NCBI RefSeq assembly: GCF_001884065.1
Contig: NZ_MACH01000052.1
Coordinates: forward strand, 1-64,000
Direction: 5' to 3'
Source: Bacillus proteolyticus
GTDB taxonomy: Bacteria; Bacillota; Bacilli; Bacillales; Bacillaceae_G
DNA length: 64,000 bases
The translations under genes and the position numbers were made by a program. The notes under the pieces are model-generated. The model saw only the letters and a list, made by a program, of their open reading frames with translations, did no database searches and was not told the DNA's origin. The stretch's first letter is position 1. Each line of letters begins with the position of its first letter. Positions 1-9,099 of the stretch are shown here, piece after piece.

Positions 1-72
1 GGGCCTTAGCTCAGCTGGGAGAGCGCCTGCCTTGCACGCAGGAGGTCAGCGGTTCGATCCCGCTAGGCTCCA
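1..72 (+). tRNA. tRNA-Ala (anticodon TGC), 5' edge cut by one base
   Basis: The cloverleaf is visible: anticodon stem CCTGC/GCAGG around the loop CTTGCAC gives anticodon TGC, and the T arm carries GGTTCGATCC. The acceptor stem needs one more G at the 5' end, which lies outside the window. The discriminator is A at 72 and CCA is not encoded. A terminator follows, so this is probably the last gene of an rRNA/tRNA cluster. Confidence 0.95.
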
Positions 73-83
73 TATAAATAGGG

Positions 84-116
84 AAAGCTTACATCAAATG
101 ATGTAAGCTTTTTTTG
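84..116 (+). terminator. Rho-independent terminator after tRNA-Ala
   Basis: A 13-bp perfect inverted repeat (AAAGCTTACATCA / TGATGTAAGCTTT) with a two-base loop runs into a T tract. Confidence 0.9.
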
Positions 117-196
117 TGCTTAAATTTCACATAAAAAGACAACTTTTGTATATGTTGTTTAAAATGAAAGAAGAGCATAAATAAGGGGAGATAATT

Positions 197-1342
197 ATGA
201 AAGTTGTTATTGCATCTGATTCATATAAAGAAAGTTTGAAAGCTATGGAGGTATGTGAAGCTATTGAAAGAGGTTTTGCAGCAGTTTTTCCTAAAGCAGA
301 GTACGTTAAAGTACCAATTGGAGATGGAGGTGAAGGAACGGTCGAATCTCTTGTTGGTGCTACAATGGGGGAAATTATATCACTTAATGTGACAGGGCCG
401 CTTGGAGAGAGCGTGCAAGCCTTTTATGGTATGTCTAAGGATAAGAAGACAGCATTTATTGAAATGGCAGCAGCATCAGGATTACAACACGTTCCAATTG
501 AAAAGAGAAACCCACTTATTACAACGACAAAAGGGACAGGAGAACTTATATTACATGCATTAGATCAAGGAGCGAAACACATTATTTTAGGGCTCGGAGG
601 AAGTGCTACAAATGATGGTGGGGCTGGTATGCTATCTGCTTTAGGCGCAAGGTTTATAAACAGGAAAGGTGAAGTAATAGAACCCTCTGGAGGGACATTA
701 CATTTGATTACTACTGTTGACCTTTCTAGGATTGATTCACGTCTAAAGGATCTAAAGTTAGAAGCGGCGTGTGATGTAGATAACCCTTTAGTTGGAGCTA
801 GCGGGGCATCTTTTGTATTTGCGAGACAAAAGGGTGCAAATGTAGAGATGATGAAAGAGCTAGATGAGAATTTAAAACATTATGCTAATATACTTAAACA
901 ACATGTGTCTTTAAATGTATCTGAAATACCAGGGGCGGGGGCAGCTGGAGGAATGGGAGCAGCTGTCGTTGCAGTTCTAAAGGGGCAGTTAAGAAAAGGA
1001 ATTGAAATTGTATTAGATTATACAAATTTTGATAAGTGTATAGAGGGCGCCGATCTGATTGTAACTGGTGAGGGAAGAATAGATGAACAAACAGCGTATG
1101 GAAAAGCTCCTGTTGGTGTCGCGAAGCGGGCGAAATGTCGTCATATTCCTGTAATTGCTATTGGTGGATCTGTATCCTCGAATTATACGACTGTTTACGA
1201 AAAGGGAATTGATGCAGTGTTTAGTATTACAGCGAGTCCAATGACATTAGAAGAAGCATATAAAAGGGCAGAAGAGAATATCGAAATGACAGCAAGAAAT
1301 ATTGCAGCAGTGTGGAAATTAGCATCAGAAAAACGCTTCTAA
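197..1342 (+). CDS. glxK: Glycerate kinase, type I (GarK/GlxK family)
   Basis: Phosphorylates D-glycerate using ATP, feeding glyoxylate/serine-derived carbon into glycolysis in the cytoplasm. The 381 residues match the usual family length. The N-terminus MKVVIASDSYKESL and the glycine-rich stretch GLGGSATNDGGAGM around residues 130-145 are family hallmarks, as is VTGEGRIDEQT near residue 290. The ATG follows AAGGGGAG at a good distance. The gene stands alone between terminators. Whether the product is 2- or 3-phosphoglycerate cannot be read from the sequence. Confidence 0.93.
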   Translation: MKVVIASDSYKESLKAMEVCEAIERGFAAVFPKAEYVKVPIGDGGEGTVESLVGATMGEIISLNVTGPLGESVQAFYGMSKDKKTAFIEMAAASGLQHVPIEKRNPLITTTKGTGELILHALDQGAKHIILGLGGSATNDGGAGMLSALGARFINRKGEVIEPSGGTLHLITTVDLSRIDSRLKDLKLEAACDVDNPLVGASGASFVFARQKGANVEMMKELDENLKHYANILKQHVSLNVSEIPGAGAAGGMGAAVVAVLKGQLRKGIEIVLDYTNFDKCIEGADLIVTGEGRIDEQTAYGKAPVGVAKRAKCRHIPVIAIGGSVSSNYTTVYEKGIDAVFSITASPMTLEEAYKRAEENIEMTARNIAAVWKLASEKRF

Positions 1343-1358
1343 ATGTAGAAGTGTTTTA
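1329..1358 (+). terminator. Hairpin overlapping the glxK stop
   Basis: AAAACGCTTCT pairs with AGAAGTGTTTT around the stop codon. The T tract is short, so this is a moderate terminator. Confidence 0.5.
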
Positions 1359-1610
1359 TAATTCATTTATTTGATGATATTTTGCATAATCCTGAGTGAT
1401 GATGGGGAAAAGTGCGGATAAAAATATTAGCTGATAGAAAAGTCAGTTGTTTCATAAAGTTAACTTTATACATAGAATAGTCTTAAAATTTAGGTTTCAA
1501 TGAGAGTACAAGTGAATATATTGTATATCCATGCAGAAAAATGTCGAGTTGAGTCAGACTATATAAAAGATTTAAAATATTTAGGAAGGCATAAAAGGGG
1601 GATACTATCT

Positions 1611-2504
1611 ATGAAAAAAGAAATCTCAGTTATTGGAGTTCCAATGGATTTAGGACAGATGCGTCGCGGGGTTGATATGGGACCAAGCGCAATCCGTTAT
1701 GCAGGGGTAATTGAAAGAATTGAACAAATTGGATATGACGTTAAAGATTTGGGAGATATATGTATTGAGAGAGAAAAAGAAGTAGATGAAAATACAAAAT
1801 TAAGAAACCTTACACAAGTTGCAACTGTATGTAATGAATTAGCGAGTAAGGTTGATCATATTATAGAAGAAGGTCGTTTTCCACTCGTATTAGGCGGTGA
1901 CCATAGTATTGCTATCGGTACGCTAGCTGGTGTAGCGAAACATTATAAAAATTTAGGTGTTATTTGGTATGATGCACATGGTGATTTAAATACAGAAGAG
2001 ACTTCACCATCTGGAAATATTCACGGTATGTCACTTGCTGCAAGTTTAGGCTATGGACATCCGACGCTTGTAGACTTATATGAAGCATATCCAAAGGTGA
2101 AGAAAGAGAACGTTGTAATTATCGGTGCACGTGCATTGGATGAAGGAGAAAAAGACTTTATTCGCGATGAAGGCATTAAAGTATTCTCAATGCATGAAAT
2201 CGATCGTATGGGTATGACGGCTGTTATGGAAGAAACAATTGCGTATTTATCTCATACGGATGGCGTTCATTTATCATTAGATCTAGATGGGCTTGATCCT
2301 CATGACGCACCAGGAGTTGGAACACCTGTAATTGGTGGTCTATCTTATCGTGAAAGCCACTTAGCGATGGAGATGTTAGCAGAAGCTGATATTGTTACAT
2401 CTGCTGAGTTTGTTGAAGTAAATACAATTTTAGATGAGAGAAACAGAACAGCAACAACAGCGGTTGCTTTAATGGGTTCTTTATTCGGTGAAAAACTGAA
2501 ATAA
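1611..2504 (+). CDS. rocF: Arginase
   Basis: Hydrolyses arginine to ornithine and urea, the first step of the cytoplasmic arginase route. The 297-residue product has the three arginase signatures: GGDHS near residue 97, DAHGD (YDAHGDLNT) near 122 and SLDLDGLDP near 225, which supply the His and Asp ligands of the Mn2+ pair. The open frame extends upstream to 1500, but the ATG at 1611 is preferred because AAAGGGG lies just upstream and the protein then begins [15 protein letters not shown], the normal family N-terminus. It is not in a rocDEF-type operon here. The upstream 1343-1610 stretch contains no other gene that I can see. Confidence 0.95.
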   Translation: MKKEISVIGVPMDLGQMRRGVDMGPSAIRYAGVIERIEQIGYDVKDLGDICIEREKEVDENTKLRNLTQVATVCNELASKVDHIIEEGRFPLVLGGDHSIAIGTLAGVAKHYKNLGVIWYDAHGDLNTEETSPSGNIHGMSLAASLGYGHPTLVDLYEAYPKVKKENVVIIGARALDEGEKDFIRDEGIKVFSMHEIDRMGMTAVMEETIAYLSHTDGVHLSLDLDGLDPHDAPGVGTPVIGGLSYRESHLAMEMLAEADIVTSAEFVEVNTILDERNRTATTAVALMGSLFGEKLK

Positions 2505-2508
2505 ATGT

Positions 2509-2540
2509 AAAAAAAGCAACTGTGAAGTTGCTTTTTTTAT
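2509..2540 (+). terminator. Terminator after rocF
   Basis: AAAAAAGCAAC / GTTGCTTTTTTT hairpin with a run of T. Confidence 0.9.
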
Positions 2541-2632
2541 TGGAAAATAGGCGTATAATAATGACTGATATTATACTGTAGGGTAAGAAAGTTTGACATC
2601 TTACCAATTTAAGCTAAAGGGGGCGTTTGTAA

Positions 2633-2660
2633 TTGTCGTTTGTTTCATGTATGGTATAAT
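2633..2660 (+). promoter_or_regulatory. SigA-type promoter of the cdaA-cdaR-glmM operon
   Basis: TTGTCG at 2633 and TATAAT at 2655 are separated by 16 bp, and TGG before the -10 makes an extended -10. It lies about 90 bp upstream of cdaA, the first gene of the operon. Confidence 0.65.
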
Positions 2661-2751
2661 TAACTAGTTGTTGGAAATACATACAGATAGAGCATAAAAT
2701 AATATTTCAATATATGGATAGAATTGCTCGTAAGTAGGAGGAAGGGTTAGC

Positions 2752-3573
2752 ATGCCTTTTGAAGATACGACCATTTTGAAATATCTTAGTACGGTATTAG
2801 ATATTGCCGTTGTATGGTTTATTATATATAAGCTAATTCTTATAATCCGAGGGACGAAAGCTGTTCAACTTTTAAAAGGGATTACGGTTATTATTGTCGT
2901 TCGGATGATTAGTATTTTCCTTGGATTGCATACGCTATATTGGCTAACGGAACAAGTATTAACGTGGGGATTTTTAGCCGTTATTATTATCTTCCAGCCA
3001 GAATTGCGAAGAGCACTTGAGCAGCTAGGACGCGGAAGTTTATTTTCGCGTGTTGGAACTCAGGAGGATGATGAACCTGAAATTGTTGCAACATCGATAG
3101 CAAAAGCAACGGAATATATGGGAAAACGTAGAATTGGTGCATTAATTACGTTGTCAAAAGAGACCGGAATGGGTGATTATGTGGAAACGGGTATTCCGTT
3201 AAATGCAAATGTATCATCGGAGTTACTCATTAATATTTTCATTCCAAATACGCCTCTTCACGACGGAGCCGTAATTATGCAAGGAAGTACAATTAAAGCA
3301 GCGGCTTGTTATCTTCCGTTATCAGAAAGCCCCTTTATTTCTAAGGAGTTAGGAACAAGGCATCGCGCTGCAATGGGAGTTAGTGAAGTCACTGATAGTA
3401 TTACAGTAGTTGTATCTGAAGAAACGGGCCAAATTTCTTTAACGAAAAACGGTAAGTTGCATCGTGATTTGAAGACAGAACAACTGAAGGATATGTTATT
3501 AGCAGAATTTAGTGGGAACGAAAAAACGACTTCTTCGTCTTTATGGAATTGGAGGAGAAAGCGTCATGGATAA
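2752..3573 (+). CDS. cdaA: Diadenylate cyclase CdaA (membrane DAC)
   Basis: Condenses two ATP to cyclic di-AMP, an essential second messenger controlling potassium and osmolyte transport and wall homeostasis. The 273-residue protein has three N-terminal membrane segments (about residues 12-32, 38-58, 65-85) and then the DAC domain. Its two signatures are visible: DGA at residues 171-173 (in LHDGAVIM) and RHR at 203-205 (in GTRHRAA). The ribosome site AGGAGGAAGG is strong. It overlaps the start of cdaR by 8 nt and is followed by glmM, the conserved Firmicute order in which CdaR and GlmM bind and regulate CdaA. Confidence 0.96.
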   Translation: MPFEDTTILKYLSTVLDIAVVWFIIYKLILIIRGTKAVQLLKGITVIIVVRMISIFLGLHTLYWLTEQVLTWGFLAVIIIFQPELRRALEQLGRGSLFSRVGTQEDDEPEIVATSIAKATEYMGKRRIGALITLSKETGMGDYVETGIPLNANVSSELLINIFIPNTPLHDGAVIMQGSTIKAAACYLPLSESPFISKELGTRHRAAMGVSEVTDSITVVVSEETGQISLTKNGKLHRDLKTEQLKDMLLAEFSGNEKTTSSSLWNWRRKRHG

Positions 3574-5059
3574 GTTAATGGAGAATCATTGGTTTTTAAA
3601 AGGAATCTCATTACTATTGGCGTGTATGCTTTTTATGTCCGCAACTTTAACTGAAAAAAATACGACGTCGGGTATAGTACCTTTCGCAAATGATACGAAA
3701 GAAACATTAACTAATCATGCTATTAACCTTAAGTATGATGAAGAGAAATATATTGTAAGTGGTATTCCGGCAGAGGGCGTTAAGGTGAAGTTAGAAGGCC
3801 CAAAAGCAGCAGTTGCTACAGCAAAAGCAAAAAAACAATTTGATATAACGGTTGATTTGCGAGATAGTTCAAAAGGGACTTATGAAGTTTCTTTGAAAAC
3901 GAACGGGCTTCCAGATGATGTAAAAGGAACAGTTCAGCCATCAACAATTAAAGTTACTCTTCATGAAAAAGCGAGAAAATATGTTCATGTAGATTTAAAA
4001 TTATCAAATGAGGATCAGATGCCAGCGGGTGCTACTCTCGAAAAATCAAGCATTAAACCTGATACTGTTGAGGTAGTTGGGACGAAAGAAGAAATCGAAA
4101 GTATTTCATCTGCTAAGGCATATATCGACTTAAAAGGCGTGAATAAAACTGTTACAAAAACACCAGACGTTACATTGTACAATAAAGAAGGAAAACGTTT
4201 AAATGTAAAAACGAGTCCATCTAAAATAAGCGTAACGGTGAATGTAGCGACACAACCTACAGCAAATAACGTCGAAAAAACAGTTCCTTTAACATATTCG
4301 AAAAAAGGGAATTTACCAGAGGGTTTAGCTGTTACAAATATTAATGTTGAACCAAAAGAGGTAACGATAGCAGGTCCAAAAGACATTTTGGATAATATAC
4401 AATCTATAGAGGGGGTCGAGGTAGATCTTAGTCAATTGACGGATTCTACAACATTCGATGCCTCTGTTTTATTGCCAAAAGGTGTGACAAGTGCAAAACC
4501 AAATCAAGTGAAGGTTTCTGTAGGGGTACAAAAGGTAAAACAAACGAAAAGTAAAACTATAGATGGTATCCCGATTCAAAAAAATGGCATTCCGAATGAT
4601 GTTACTGCTCAGCTACTTTCGCCACAAGATGGAAAGATAAGCGTTGATATTTCAGGAGAAGCAAGTATAGTAGATAAAATAACAGCTGCTCAAATAACAG
4701 CTGCGATTAATCTGCAAAATGTATCTCCGGGGACGAAGGATGTTTCTATTCAAGTGAGCGGTCCTGGTAATATTTCGATAGAACCAAAACAAAAAAGTGC
4801 TAAAGTCACAATTGTGAAGAAAGAAAAGCCAGATAAAGAAGTACAGGGTAATATCGAACAACCAGATCCAGCAAACAATAAAGAAAACCAAACTGAAAAA
4901 CCAAAAAATCCTGAACCGGATCCAGAAAAGGATCAGGAAAAAGATAAAGAAAAAAATAAAGACAAAGATAAAGACAAAGAAAATGGGCAAGAAACGAGCC
5001 AAGAACCAACAGTAGATAATCAAAAAGAGCACGAAAAAGGAGCGAATAATAATGGGTAA
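3566..5059 (+). CDS. cdaR: CdaA regulatory protein CdaR (YbbR domains)
   Basis: An extracytoplasmic partner of CdaA that modulates cyclic di-AMP synthesis. A single membrane anchor lies at about residues 8-25, followed by four YbbR repeats (roughly 50-400) and a very charged, low-complexity tail rich in Lys, Asp, Glu, Asn and Pro (about 425-497). The frame is open from 3512, but the ATG at 3566 sits behind GGAGGAGAAAG inside the cdaA coding sequence and gives the expected [12 protein letters not shown] start. It overlaps cdaA and glmM by 8 nt each, which suggests translational coupling. The charged tail is probably variable between strains. Confidence 0.94.
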   Translation: MDKLMENHWFLKGISLLLACMLFMSATLTEKNTTSGIVPFANDTKETLTNHAINLKYDEEKYIVSGIPAEGVKVKLEGPKAAVATAKAKKQFDITVDLRDSSKGTYEVSLKTNGLPDDVKGTVQPSTIKVTLHEKARKYVHVDLKLSNEDQMPAGATLEKSSIKPDTVEVVGTKEEIESISSAKAYIDLKGVNKTVTKTPDVTLYNKEGKRLNVKTSPSKISVTVNVATQPTANNVEKTVPLTYSKKGNLPEGLAVTNINVEPKEVTIAGPKDILDNIQSIEGVEVDLSQLTDSTTFDASVLLPKGVTSAKPNQVKVSVGVQKVKQTKSKTIDGIPIQKNGIPNDVTAQLLSPQDGKISVDISGEASIVDKITAAQITAAINLQNVSPGTKDVSIQVSGPGNISIEPKQKSAKVTIVKKEKPDKEVQGNIEQPDPANNKENQTEKPKNPEPDPEKDQEKDKEKNKDKDKDKENGQETSQEPTVDNQKEHEKGANNNG

Positions 5060-6398
5060 ATATTTTGGTACAGACGGAGTACGCGGGGTTGCAAATAAGG
5101 AATTAACACCTGAATTAGCATTCAAAATTGGACGTTTTGGCGGTTATGTATTAACAAAAGATACAGATCGTCCAAAAGTAATTATTGGCCGTGATACACG
5201 TGTATCTGGACATATGTTAGAAGGAGCTTTAGTAGCAGGTCTATTATCAACTGGAGCAGAAGTAATGCGTCTTGGTGTTATTTCTACACCAGGTGTGGCT
5301 TATTTAACAAAAGCTTTAGATGCACAAGCGGGTGTTATGATTTCTGCATCTCATAATCCAGTACAAGATAATGGAATTAAGTTCTTCGGTTCAGATGGTT
5401 TTAAATTAACAGATGAGCAAGAAGCTGAAATTGAAGCATTATTAGACAAAGAAGTTGACGAGTTACCACGTCCAACAGGTACTAACCTTGGCCAAGTGAG
5501 TGATTACTTTGAAGGTGGACAAAAGTATTTACAATACATTAAACAAACTGTAGAGGAAGATTTCTCTGGTTTACATATTGCTTTAGATTGCGCACACGGT
5601 GCGACTTCTTCTTTAGCTCCATACTTATTTGCAGACTTAGAAGCTGATATTTCAACGATGGGAACTTCTCCAAACGGTATGAATATTAACGAGGGCGTAG
5701 GATCTACACATCCAGAAGTCTTAGCTGAATTAGTAAAAGAAAAAGGTGCCGATATCGGACTTGCTTTTGATGGTGATGGCGACCGTTTAATCGCGGTAGA
5801 TGAAAAAGGAAGCATCGTTGATGGCGATCAAATTATGTTTATTTGTGCGAAGTATATGAAAGAAACTGGTCAATTGAAACATAATACAGTTGTTTCAACA
5901 GTTATGAGTAACTTAGGCTTCTACAAAGCACTTGAAGCAAACAATATTACAAGTGATAAAACAGCAGTTGGTGACCGCTACGTAATGGAAGAAATGAAAC
6001 GTGGTGGATATAACCTGGGCGGAGAACAATCAGGTCACATTATCTTACTTGATTACATTACAACTGGTGATGGAATGTTAAGCGCACTTCAACTTGTAAA
6101 CATCATGAAAATGACGAAAAAGCCATTATCTGAGCTTGCAGGCGAGATGACAAAATTCCCACAATTACTAGTAAACGTTCGTGTAACAGATAAAAAACTA
6201 GCATTAGAAAATGAGAAAATTAAAGAAATTATTCGTGTTGTAGAGGAAGAAATGAACGGAGACGGTCGTATTCTTGTTCGTCCATCTGGAACAGAACCAC
6301 TTATTCGTGTAATGGCAGAAGCACCGACACAAGAAGTTTGTGATGCTTATGTGCACCGTATTGTAGAAGTTGTGAAAGCGGAAGTTGGAGCTGAATAA
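5052..6398 (+). CDS. glmM: Phosphoglucosamine mutase
   Basis: Converts glucosamine-6-phosphate to glucosamine-1-phosphate for UDP-GlcNAc and peptidoglycan synthesis in the cytoplasm. The 448-residue enzyme has the active-site serine loop ISASHNP (Ser100), the metal loop DGDGDR near residue 240, the sugar-binding GGEQSGH near 324 and the phosphate-binding RPSGTEPL near 410. The start overlaps the cdaR end by 8 nt. It supplies the step after GlmS, which is encoded next under separate ribozyme control. Confidence 0.97.
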   Translation: MGKYFGTDGVRGVANKELTPELAFKIGRFGGYVLTKDTDRPKVIIGRDTRVSGHMLEGALVAGLLSTGAEVMRLGVISTPGVAYLTKALDAQAGVMISASHNPVQDNGIKFFGSDGFKLTDEQEAEIEALLDKEVDELPRPTGTNLGQVSDYFEGGQKYLQYIKQTVEEDFSGLHIALDCAHGATSSLAPYLFADLEADISTMGTSPNGMNINEGVGSTHPEVLAELVKEKGADIGLAFDGDGDRLIAVDEKGSIVDGDQIMFICAKYMKETGQLKHNTVVSTVMSNLGFYKALEANNITSDKTAVGDRYVMEEMKRGGYNLGGEQSGHIILLDYITTGDGMLSALQLVNIMKMTKKPLSELAGEMTKFPQLLVNVRVTDKKLALENEKIKEIIRVVEEEMNGDGRILVRPSGTEPLIRVMAEAPTQEVCDAYVHRIVEVVKAEVGAE

Positions 6399-6415
6399 TT
6401 TACCGAATTTGTTTT

Positions 6416-6445
6416 AAAAGGAGCACAAGAAGTGCTCCTTTTTCA
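6416..6445 (+). terminator. Terminator after glmM
   Basis: AAAAGGAGCAC / GTGCTCCTTTTT hairpin with T tract. It separates the cdaA-cdaR-glmM unit from glmS. Confidence 0.85.
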
Positions 6446-6475
6446 TATGTTTTATAGACAATGAAAAAAAATTCA

Positions 6476-6502
6476 TTGACGGTTTATATTGTTTGTTATA
6501 AG
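6476..6502 (+). promoter_or_regulatory. Probable glmS promoter
   Basis: TTGACG at 6476 and TATAAG at 6497 lie upstream of the ribozyme. The spacer is only 15 bp, so the exact -10 is uncertain. Confidence 0.4.
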
Positions 6503-6534
6503 ATTGTCTTGTTCTTTTTCTCAAAGTAAATATT

Positions 6535-6690
6535 GTAAATTATAAAAGCGCCAGAACTACAAGTAGTGTAGTTGACGAGGTGGAGTTTATCGAGATTTCG
6601 GCGGATGACTCCCGGTTGTTCATCACAACCGCAAACTTTTACTTAAAACATTAAGGTGACTTAGTGGACAAAGGTGAAAGTGTGATGAGA
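6535..6690 (+). ncRNA. glmS ribozyme-riboswitch (GlcN6P-activated self-cleaving RNA)
   Basis: Glucosamine-6-phosphate acts as the cofactor for self-cleavage of this leader, lowering glmS expression. The cleavage site is A6547/G6548 in AAAAGCGCCAGAACT. The P1 hairpin and the conserved core blocks GTTGACGAGGTGGAG, TTTCGGCGGATGACTCCC, GGTTGTTCATCACAACCGC and ACTTAGTGGACAAAGG are all present in order, ending near TGTGATGA at 6688. The sequence is close to the crystallised B. anthracis ribozyme as I remember it. Confidence 0.97.
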
Positions 6691-6697
6691 GAAAAGG

Positions 6698-6805
6698 AAC
6701 GGATGAAAACTAGCTGTATAAGTGTATACGGACTTAAACCCAATTGAGAGGAAGGTGAAAGCCGTTACAAGCTTACAGGGCTAGCAATATGTAATCCGTT
6801 TTTTT
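6698..6805 (+). promoter_or_regulatory. Terminator-like long hairpin with an internal leader ORF, between ribozyme and glmS
   Basis: The ends AACGGAT (6698-6704) and ATCCGTT (6794-6800) pair and run into a T7 tract. Inside them CTAGCTGTATAAG (6710-6722) pairs with CTTACAGGGCTAG, and ACGGACTT with AAAGCCGT. The 5' arm also encodes a 14-codon ORF (6703-6747, ATG behind AAAAGGA, ends TGA). The layout resembles a leader-peptide attenuator, or alternatively a MITE-like inverted repeat. Function is inferred. Confidence 0.45.
6703..6747 (+). CDS. Candidate 14-residue leader peptide upstream of glmS
   Basis: The ORF reads MKTSCISVYGLKPN and stops at TGA. Its ATG follows AAAAGGAACGG, a usable ribosome binding site. 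It lies entirely within the 5' arm of the terminator-like stem, so its translation would affect folding. Length and position are the only support. It could be accidental. Confidence 0.35.
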   Translation: MKTSCISVYGLKPN

Positions 6806-6881
6806 AATATAAATAAATGGTATCGGACTATGTCGTTACATGTTCGCAAAGCAGTGTAAGCATTTGTAACGGCGACTAAAC

Positions 6882-8684
6882 ATGTGTGGAATCGTAGGAT
6901 TTATTGGAGAGCAAGATGCAAAGGAAATTTTATTAAAAGGTTTAGAAAAACTAGAATATCGTGGATATGATTCAGCAGGTATTGCAGTACAAGCAGAGAA
7001 CGGTGTTGTTGTATACAAAGAAAAAGGCCGTATTGCAAAACTTCGCGAAATCGTAGATGAGAACGTAGCAGCAAGTGTGGGAATCGGTCATACACGCTGG
7101 GCTACACATGGTGTTCCAAGTAAGTTAAACGCGCATCCGCATCAAAGTACATCAAAACGTTTTACACTAGTTCATAACGGTGTAATTGAAAACTATGAGT
7201 TAGTGAAAAAGGAATATTTACAAGATGTAACGTTCGTAAGTGAAACAGATACAGAAATTATCGTACAGCTTATGGAACAACAAGTGAGCACAGGATTAAG
7301 TGTAGAAGAAGCGTTCCGTAATACGCTATCTCTTTTACATGGTTCTTATGCAATCGGACTACTTGATGCTGAAAATCCAAACATGATTTATGTTGCTAAA
7401 AACAAAAGCCCGCTATTAGTAGGTGTTGGTGACAACTTTAATGTTGTGGCGAGCGACGCTATGGCGATGTTACAAGTTACAGATCAATTTATCGAGTTAA
7501 TGGATAAAGAAATCGTAATCGTAACAAAAGAAAACATTACAATTAAAAACTTACAAGGTGAAACGATTGAACGTGCACCTTATACAGCGGAATTAGACGC
7601 AAGTGATATTGAAAAAGGAACGTATCCTCACTTCATGCTAAAAGAAATCGATGAGCAACCACTTGTAATCCGTAATATTATTCAAAAGTACCAAGATGAA
7701 AATGGCGAGATTGAACTGGATTCAGATATCCGTAATGCAATCTTAGATAGCGATCGTATTTATATCATTGCATGTGGAACAAGTTATCATGCAGGTCTTG
7801 TTGGAAAGCAATTCATTGAGAAATTTGCGAAAGTACCAGTTGAAGTACACGTAGCAAGTGAATTCTCTTACAACATGCCATTATTAACAGAAAGACCATT
7901 CTTCATTTACATCTCACAAAGTGGTGAAACAGCTGATAGCCGTGCAGTACTTGTGCAAACAAATGAAATGGGTCATAAAGCATTAACAATTACAAACGTA
8001 CCTGGATCTACGCTTTCTCGTGAAGCTGATTATACACTTCCGCTATATGCTGGACCAGAAATTGCAGTTGCATCGACGAAAGCATACACAGCACAGCTTG
8101 CAGTACTTTCAATCTTAGCGGCTGACATTGCACAAGCAAAAGGTGAAGTTCTTGATTTCGATTTAACACACGAATTAGGACTTGTAGCAAATGCAATGGT
8201 AGTACTTTGTGATCAAAAAGAAGAGATGGACGCATTAGCAAAACAATTTTTAGCAACAACGCGTAACTGCTTCTTCATCGGACGTAGCGTAGACTTCTTC
8301 GTAGGTTTAGAAGGTGCGTTAAAACTAAAAGAAATCTCTTACATCCAAGCAGAAGGATTTGCTGGAGGAGAATTAAAACACGGTACAATTGCCTTAATCG
8401 AAAACGGTACACCAGTTATCGCACTTGCTACACAAGAGCACGTAAACCTTGGAATTCGTGGTAACGTGAAAGAAGTAGTAGCACGCGGGGCTAACCCATG
8501 TATCATCTCAATGAAAGGCTTAGAAATGGAAGGTGACAGCTTCGTATTACCAGCTGTACACGAAGCACTAGCACCGCTAGTAGCAGTTATTCCATTACAA
8601 CTTATCTCATACTACGCAGCGCTTCACCGCGAGTGTGACGTTGATAAGCCACGTAACTTAGCTAAGTCTGTTACTGTTGAGTAG
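6882..8684 (+). CDS. glmS: Glutamine-fructose-6-phosphate aminotransferase (isomerising)
   Basis: Makes glucosamine-6-phosphate from fructose-6-phosphate and glutamine, the entry into amino-sugar and wall synthesis. The 600-residue enzyme starts MCGIVGFIG, with Cys2 as the glutaminase nucleophile (N-terminal domain about 2-220), followed by two SIS sugar-isomerase domains (about 285-420 and 455-590) containing CGTSYHAG and SQSGETADS. It ends in KSVTVE, the typical GlmS C-terminus. No good Shine-Dalgarno precedes the ATG. Instead a hairpin (6832-6876) sits five bases before it. Its 3' end is the classical Tn7 target, and a tnsA remnant lies downstream. Confidence 0.97.
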   Translation: MCGIVGFIGEQDAKEILLKGLEKLEYRGYDSAGIAVQAENGVVVYKEKGRIAKLREIVDENVAASVGIGHTRWATHGVPSKLNAHPHQSTSKRFTLVHNGVIENYELVKKEYLQDVTFVSETDTEIIVQLMEQQVSTGLSVEEAFRNTLSLLHGSYAIGLLDAENPNMIYVAKNKSPLLVGVGDNFNVVASDAMAMLQVTDQFIELMDKEIVIVTKENITIKNLQGETIERAPYTAELDASDIEKGTYPHFMLKEIDEQPLVIRNIIQKYQDENGEIELDSDIRNAILDSDRIYIIACGTSYHAGLVGKQFIEKFAKVPVEVHVASEFSYNMPLLTERPFFIYISQSGETADSRAVLVQTNEMGHKALTITNVPGSTLSREADYTLPLYAGPEIAVASTKAYTAQLAVLSILAADIAQAKGEVLDFDLTHELGLVANAMVVLCDQKEEMDALAKQFLATTRNCFFIGRSVDFFVGLEGALKLKEISYIQAEGFAGGELKHGTIALIENGTPVIALATQEHVNLGIRGNVKEVVARGANPCIISMKGLEMEGDSFVLPAVHEALAPLVAVIPLQLISYYAALHRECDVDKPRNLAKSVTVE

Positions 8685-8758
8685 GAAATTGGTAGAGTAA
8701 CTAGATTATTGTAAATTTAAAATAAAGTCGCGACGTTTATAAAAAAGTTGTGAAGCTT

Positions 8759-8795
8759 TGCCCCTTTGGATATGATTATCTAAAGGGGCATTTTT
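8759..8795 (+). terminator. Hairpin terminator between glmS and the tnsA remnant
   Basis: TGCCCCTTTGGA / TCTAAAGGGGCA with an 8-base loop and a T5 tract. The 3' arm AAGGGG could also act as the ribosome site of the tnsA remnant. Confidence 0.8.
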
Positions 8796-9025
8796 GTGTC
8801 GAAAAAAAGAACATCTAATATCGATAAGTGGATTAAAGAGGGCAAGGAACTGGCAGTGGGAGAGATTATCAGCCTTGTCTTGAAATTCAAGACGATTCCT
8901 CATTAAATCGGTCAGTAGGATTAAAAAGTATAAAAATCGGCAGACAACATGAGTTTTTATCGGATTTGGGACGGAACTACTTCCATTTAACTGAATTTTC
9001 TGTTGTTATTTCGGGTATTTGTTGA
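8796..9025 (+). pseudogene. tnsA remnant (Tn7-like transposon endonuclease), frameshifted and truncated
   Basis: Not a normal ORF. From GTG at 8796 the frame reads VSKKRTSNIDKWIKEGK. Shifting by one base at about 8846 then gives GTGSGRDYQPCLEIQDD, later KIGRQHEFLSDLGRNYFHL and TEFSVVISGI before TGA at 9025. This matches my memory of the TnsA N-terminus (KEGRG-GSG-DY-PWL-IQD, then GR-HELLSDLE--YF-L-EF). One G appears lost in AAGGAAC. About 75 N-terminal residues survive. The rest of TnsA and TnsB-E are absent. The position directly after glmS is where Tn7-like elements insert. Confidence 0.72.
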
Positions 9026-9033
9026 TGGAAAAA

Positions 9034-9059
9034 ACCACTGATTAGAGTTTCACTTTATT
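9034..9059 (+). repeat. Fragment of an interspersed repeat
   Basis: CCACTGATTAGAGTTTCACT and the following TTATT match the 3' end of the fuller element at 24147-24236 with one mismatch. It lies directly after the tnsA remnant. Confidence 0.55.
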
Positions 9060-9099
9060 GAACAAATTAGATTACTAGACATTACGAGGGGGATTATTA

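Noticed and set aside
4652-5125. 157-codon minus-strand frame opposite cdaR/glmM
   Set aside because: Phe/Ile-rich mirror of the Lys/Glu-rich cdaR tail, with no ribosome site.
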